The notes beneath the pieces were generated by a model. The model was not told where the DNA came from. It worked only from the letters and a program-made list of their open reading frames with translations, and ran no database searches. Position numbers and translations under genes: made by a program. A stretch of DNA of 64,000 nt from Paenibacillus albidus (lineage in GTDB: Bacteria > Bacillota > Bacilli > Paenibacillales > Paenibacillaceae): contig NZ_BMKR01000008.1 of the NCBI RefSeq assembly GCF_014644435.1, positions 62,001-126,000 on the forward strand, read 5' to 3'. Shown piece after piece: positions 61,841 through 64,000 of the stretch; within the stretch, counting starts at the first letter, position 1, and each line of letters starts with the position of its first letter.

Positions 61841-62592
61841 ATATTGTATTTATCCAGCTGGTCAAGAAAACTCTGCGATTTCAGCTTGAGTCCCAGCTGA
61901 TGATCCATAAAAGCCCGCATGATTTTTTTCAGTTCGGCCTGCGTCTCTGCTTTGACATCCACATTTCCCAGTCTAGTCAGATCCAGCCTGGCGAATACAC
62001 GCAGGAGCTTCAAGGCACGCGGTGTAATCTCCATGGCCGGCGGATCCTGATGCTTGCAGCTGCGGCAGAGGACTCCGCCGAGCCTTGCACTTACCCGCAG
62101 CTGGTCATCCGGCTTGTCTGCGCCGCACACCACACAGGCATCCAACTCAGGGCCGTATCCTGCGGCCTGCAGGATTTTCATTTCGTAGACATTAATTATA
62201 ATGCCGGGCTCCTTGTCTTCCTCCAGTGCATTCAGGCAAGCCGTCAGCTGACGGAACCAGAAGTTTCCGGTTTCCTCATCATGCAGCACGCGATCCAGCA
62301 GCTCACAGGCATAGGATGCATACGCCGCTTTGATTAAATCCTGGCGGAGCGGGTGATGCGACTTTGTAATTTCGCCGGCATTCAGCGTACCCAGTCCTCC
62401 ATTATTTCTAAAAAAAACAAATTCCCCAACGGTAAACAGCTGAATCAGGGCAGCATGACGGCTTTTGACTTTCTTGGCACCACGCACGAGAACGCCTACT
62501 TTGCCGGCATTTTCGGTGCAAAGCGTAATGATGGCGTTCCCTTCGCCGTAGTCCATGCTGCGGATGACGATCCCTTCCACCCTGTGTAGCAT
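61837..62592 (-). CDS. recO: DNA repair protein RecO
   Basis: Loads RecA on SSB-coated DNA with RecR in the RecFOR pathway. About 251 residues: N-terminal OB fold (HRVEGIVIRSMDYGEGNAIITL), a helical middle and a zinc site with CVVCG and CRSC cysteine pairs. The ATG at 62592 is preferred (GGGAG seven bases upstream, homologues begin near MLxRxEGIVI) over the upstream frame. Lies between yqzL/era and the glyQS leader, as in B. subtilis. Confidence 0.94.
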   Translation of the reverse strand: MLHRVEGIVIRSMDYGEGNAIITLCTENAGKVGVLVRGAKKVKSRHAALIQLFTVGEFVFFRNNGGLGTLNAGEITKSHHPLRQDLIKAAYASYACELLDRVLHDEETGNFWFRQLTACLNALEEDKEPGIIINVYEMKILQAAGYGPELDACVVCGADKPDDQLRVSARLGGVLCRSCKHQDPPAMEITPRALKLLRVFARLDLTRLGNVDVKAETQAELKKIMRAFMDHQLGLKLKSQSFLDQLDKYNI

Positions 62593-62628
62593 GCCTCTTC
62601 TCCCAACCACTCGGCAAGCAACCAGTTC

Positions 62629-62772
62629 TTATTGTGCTTCTTCATCAAGAGCCTTCTCTTCCTCCGCCGGCAGCAATCCGGCCTCTAAGAGCGGATCGCG
62701 CGCTTCCCGGTACAGCAGATAAGCATCGACATCTCCAGTCATTGCAAAATACTTCCACGAAAAGTCTCGCAT
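62629..62772 (-). CDS. yqzL: YqzL-like small protein (47 residues)
   Basis: A short reading frame easily missed by gene callers. It starts MRDFSWKYFAMTGDVDAYLL and ends in an acidic tail (PAEEEKALDEEAQ), with AAAGGATG upstream of the ATG. Length and the W-K-Y-F...T-G-x-x-D-A-Y-L pattern match YqzL, which lies between recO and era in Bacillales. Function unknown. Confidence 0.85.
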   Translation of the reverse strand: MRDFSWKYFAMTGDVDAYLLYREARDPLLEAGLLPAEEEKALDEEAQ

Positions 62773-62876
62773 TGGTATTCATCCTTTCTTCGGAAACACG
62801 ATGTCCTCGGAATTAGGATGTGCGATGTGCCGGGTTCTATCCTTGCAATTCCTGCCAATGGGCGTTCGCCGCCGGA

Positions 62877-63770
62877 TTAAAGGTCTTTATGGAAGCCCAA
62901 ATCACGCAGTACGCGTTCCTGGTTGCGCCAGTCTTTTTTCACTTTTACCCACAGCTCCAGAAAAATCTTCGAACCAAGCAAATTTTCGATATCCGTCCGT
63001 GCCCGCTTGCCTACTTCTTTGAGCATGGCTCCCTGCTTGCCGATAATAATCCCCTTCTGCGAATCACGCTCTACAAAAATCACAGCGGAAATGTGCACCA
63101 CGCCGTTTTTCTCCACGCGCATATCTTCAATGGCCACCGCGATGGAATGCGGTACCTCTTCCCTGGTCAAATGCAGGATTTTCTCCCGGACAAGCTCCGC
63201 GCAGACAAATTGCTCCGGGTGGTCGGTAATCTGATCCTCCGGATAATATTGCGGCCCTTCCGGCAAATACTTCTGGAGCTGCTCCAGCAGCGTATCCACA
63301 TTGCTGCCGACCTTGGCGGAGATTGGAACGATTTCGGCAAAATCATGCAGCTTGCGATACGCTCCCATCAGCGGAAGCAACGCCTCCGGCTCGATTTTGT
63401 CGATCTTGTTCAACACAAGAATGACCGGAGTCTTGAGCCCGTTCAATTGCTCGGCAATGTAGCGGTCGCCTCCGCCGAGTCCCTCCGCAGCATCGACCAG
63501 GAACAGAACAGCCTCCACTTCACCCAGTGTGCTCATAGCCGTCTGATTCATGTAATCGCCCAGTTTGGACTGTCTTTTGTGAATCCCGGGGGTATCCAGG
63601 AATACGATTTGCGAGCCATTGGTGGTGTATACCCCATGGATTTTGTTCCGTGTAGTTTGCGGTTTGTCGGACATAATGGCAATCTTCTGTCCGATTACCT
63701 GGTTCATAAGTGTAGATTTGCCTACGTTTGGTCTGCCGATAATAGCAACAAACCCTGATTTGAATTTCAT
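62877..63770 (-). CDS. era: Ribosome assembly GTPase Era
   Basis: Essential GTPase that binds 16S rRNA near the 3' end during 30S maturation. The 297-residue protein has G1 GRPNVGKS at 12-19, G2 TTRNKIHG, G3 DTPGIH, G4 NKID and a C-terminal KH domain with the [15 protein letters not shown] loop. An AAAGG site lies upstream of the ATG. It heads the era-yqzL-recO set. Confidence 0.96.
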   Translation of the reverse strand: MKFKSGFVAIIGRPNVGKSTLMNQVIGQKIAIMSDKPQTTRNKIHGVYTTNGSQIVFLDTPGIHKRQSKLGDYMNQTAMSTLGEVEAVLFLVDAAEGLGGGDRYIAEQLNGLKTPVILVLNKIDKIEPEALLPLMGAYRKLHDFAEIVPISAKVGSNVDTLLEQLQKYLPEGPQYYPEDQITDHPEQFVCAELVREKILHLTREEVPHSIAVAIEDMRVEKNGVVHISAVIFVERDSQKGIIIGKQGAMLKEVGKRARTDIENLLGSKIFLELWVKVKKDWRNQERVLRDLGFHKDL

Positions 63771-63802
63771 AAGTTGATCCTACCTTTCTTTAAAAACATT
63801 TC

Positions 63803-63850
63803 GATCCTTTAAGATCCTTTAAGATCCTTTAAGATCCTTTAAGATCCTTT
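63803..63850. repeat. 10-bp tandem repeat (five GATCCTTT units)
   Basis: GATCCTTT occurs five times at exact 10-bp steps, joined by AA, just upstream of era. A further CGATCC follows. Confidence 0.9.
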
Positions 63851-64000
63851 CGATCCCCCTAAATCCCCCTTAGCCAAGGGGGACCCCAAGGGCCCCGGCC
63901 CTCTGGACACCCGGAAAGGGCGGCCCTGCGGCGGCGGTGGAATAAAGGGAAGGTGGTGCCGGAGCGCTTACGTCCCCATCCGGGGACACGCTTGACGTCG
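63851..64000. other. GC-rich non-coding stretch at the window end
   Basis: Contains the perfect hairpin CCCCCTT-AGCC-AAGGGGG and runs of C and G, then a GC-rich stretch with no supported gene. It may be an intergenic repeat; the window ends before its limit can be seen. Confidence 0.4.

Overview
The window looks like chromosomal DNA of a Paenibacillus-type, endospore-forming member of the Bacillales. The evidence is a dcw cluster that contains SpoVD and SpoVE, a meso-diaminopimelate-type MurE, bacillithiol synthesis (BshC), the prespore regulator RsfA, a YlaJ/YhcN-type sporulation lipoprotein, a Bacillus-type primase/sigma-A operon, moderate GC content, and the decayed IS1182 and palindromic repeats between genes. 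The genus is inferred from gene order and protein resemblance; no 16S rRNA gene is present. Nearly every gene is on the minus strand.

Layout. 1-17400: cell wall and division (dcw) cluster, read right to left as mraZ, rsmH, ftsL, pbpB (two PASTA domains), spoVD (one PASTA domain), murE, murF, mraY, murD, spoVE/ftsW, murG, murA, divIB/ftsQ, then a separate promoter and ftsA (cut by the window edge). murA sits where Bacillus subtilis has murB. 17561-20680: bshC and ahcY behind a good sigma-A promoter. 20704-26570: a complete oppABCDF oligopeptide importer with a CodY-like box upstream and a strong terminator between oppA and oppBCDF. 26628-28840: DUF3397 protein, panE-like reductase and rsfA. 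This is the block that adjoins bshC-mraZ in Bacillus, so opp (and ahcY) look like insertions into an old gene order.

29100-31940: a DUF2626 membrane protein, an unrecognised secreted coiled-coil protein and a convergent solute-binding-like protein. 31940-33130 has no intact gene: it holds a collapsed IS1182-type transposase flanked by two copies of a roughly 115-bp palindromic repeat. 33133-39700: the yla region (PhoH/PIN ATPase, sporulation lipoprotein, PPOX-like protein, LCP ligase, YlaH, TypA). 39900-46070: small membrane proteins, TerC-family protein, thiI with its cysteine desulfurase, a lytic transglycosylase, DUF1540 and DUF3907 proteins. 46313-48199: a secreted subtilisin-like protease.

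48216-50955: a MocR/GntR-type regulator divergent from a PLP aminotransferase, with matched direct repeats between them. 51030-51853: a strong terminator, a tandem array of hairpins and rnpB, whose RNA reads as an A-type (ancestral) RNase P RNA. 51913-58224: yqfO, trmK, a membrane protein, sigA, dnaG and yqxD. 58432-61840: glyS and glyQ under a glycine T-box riboswitch. 61837-63770: recO, the 47-residue yqzL (too short for routine ORF calling) and era. The last 230 bases are a 10-bp tandem repeat and a GC-rich non-coding stretch.

Functionally this is a housekeeping region: peptidoglycan precursor synthesis and septation, primase/sigma factor, translation and ribosome assembly (RsmH, TypA, Era, GlyRS, RNase P), with peptide uptake and thiol/sulfur metabolism. 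I found no defence system, prophage, CRISPR array or secondary-metabolite cluster. The most unusual signals are regulatory or structural: the rnpB architecture, the hairpin between the Shine-Dalgarno sequence and start codon of typA, the palindromic repeats around the IS remnant, the tandem hairpin array beside rnpB, and the MocR operator.
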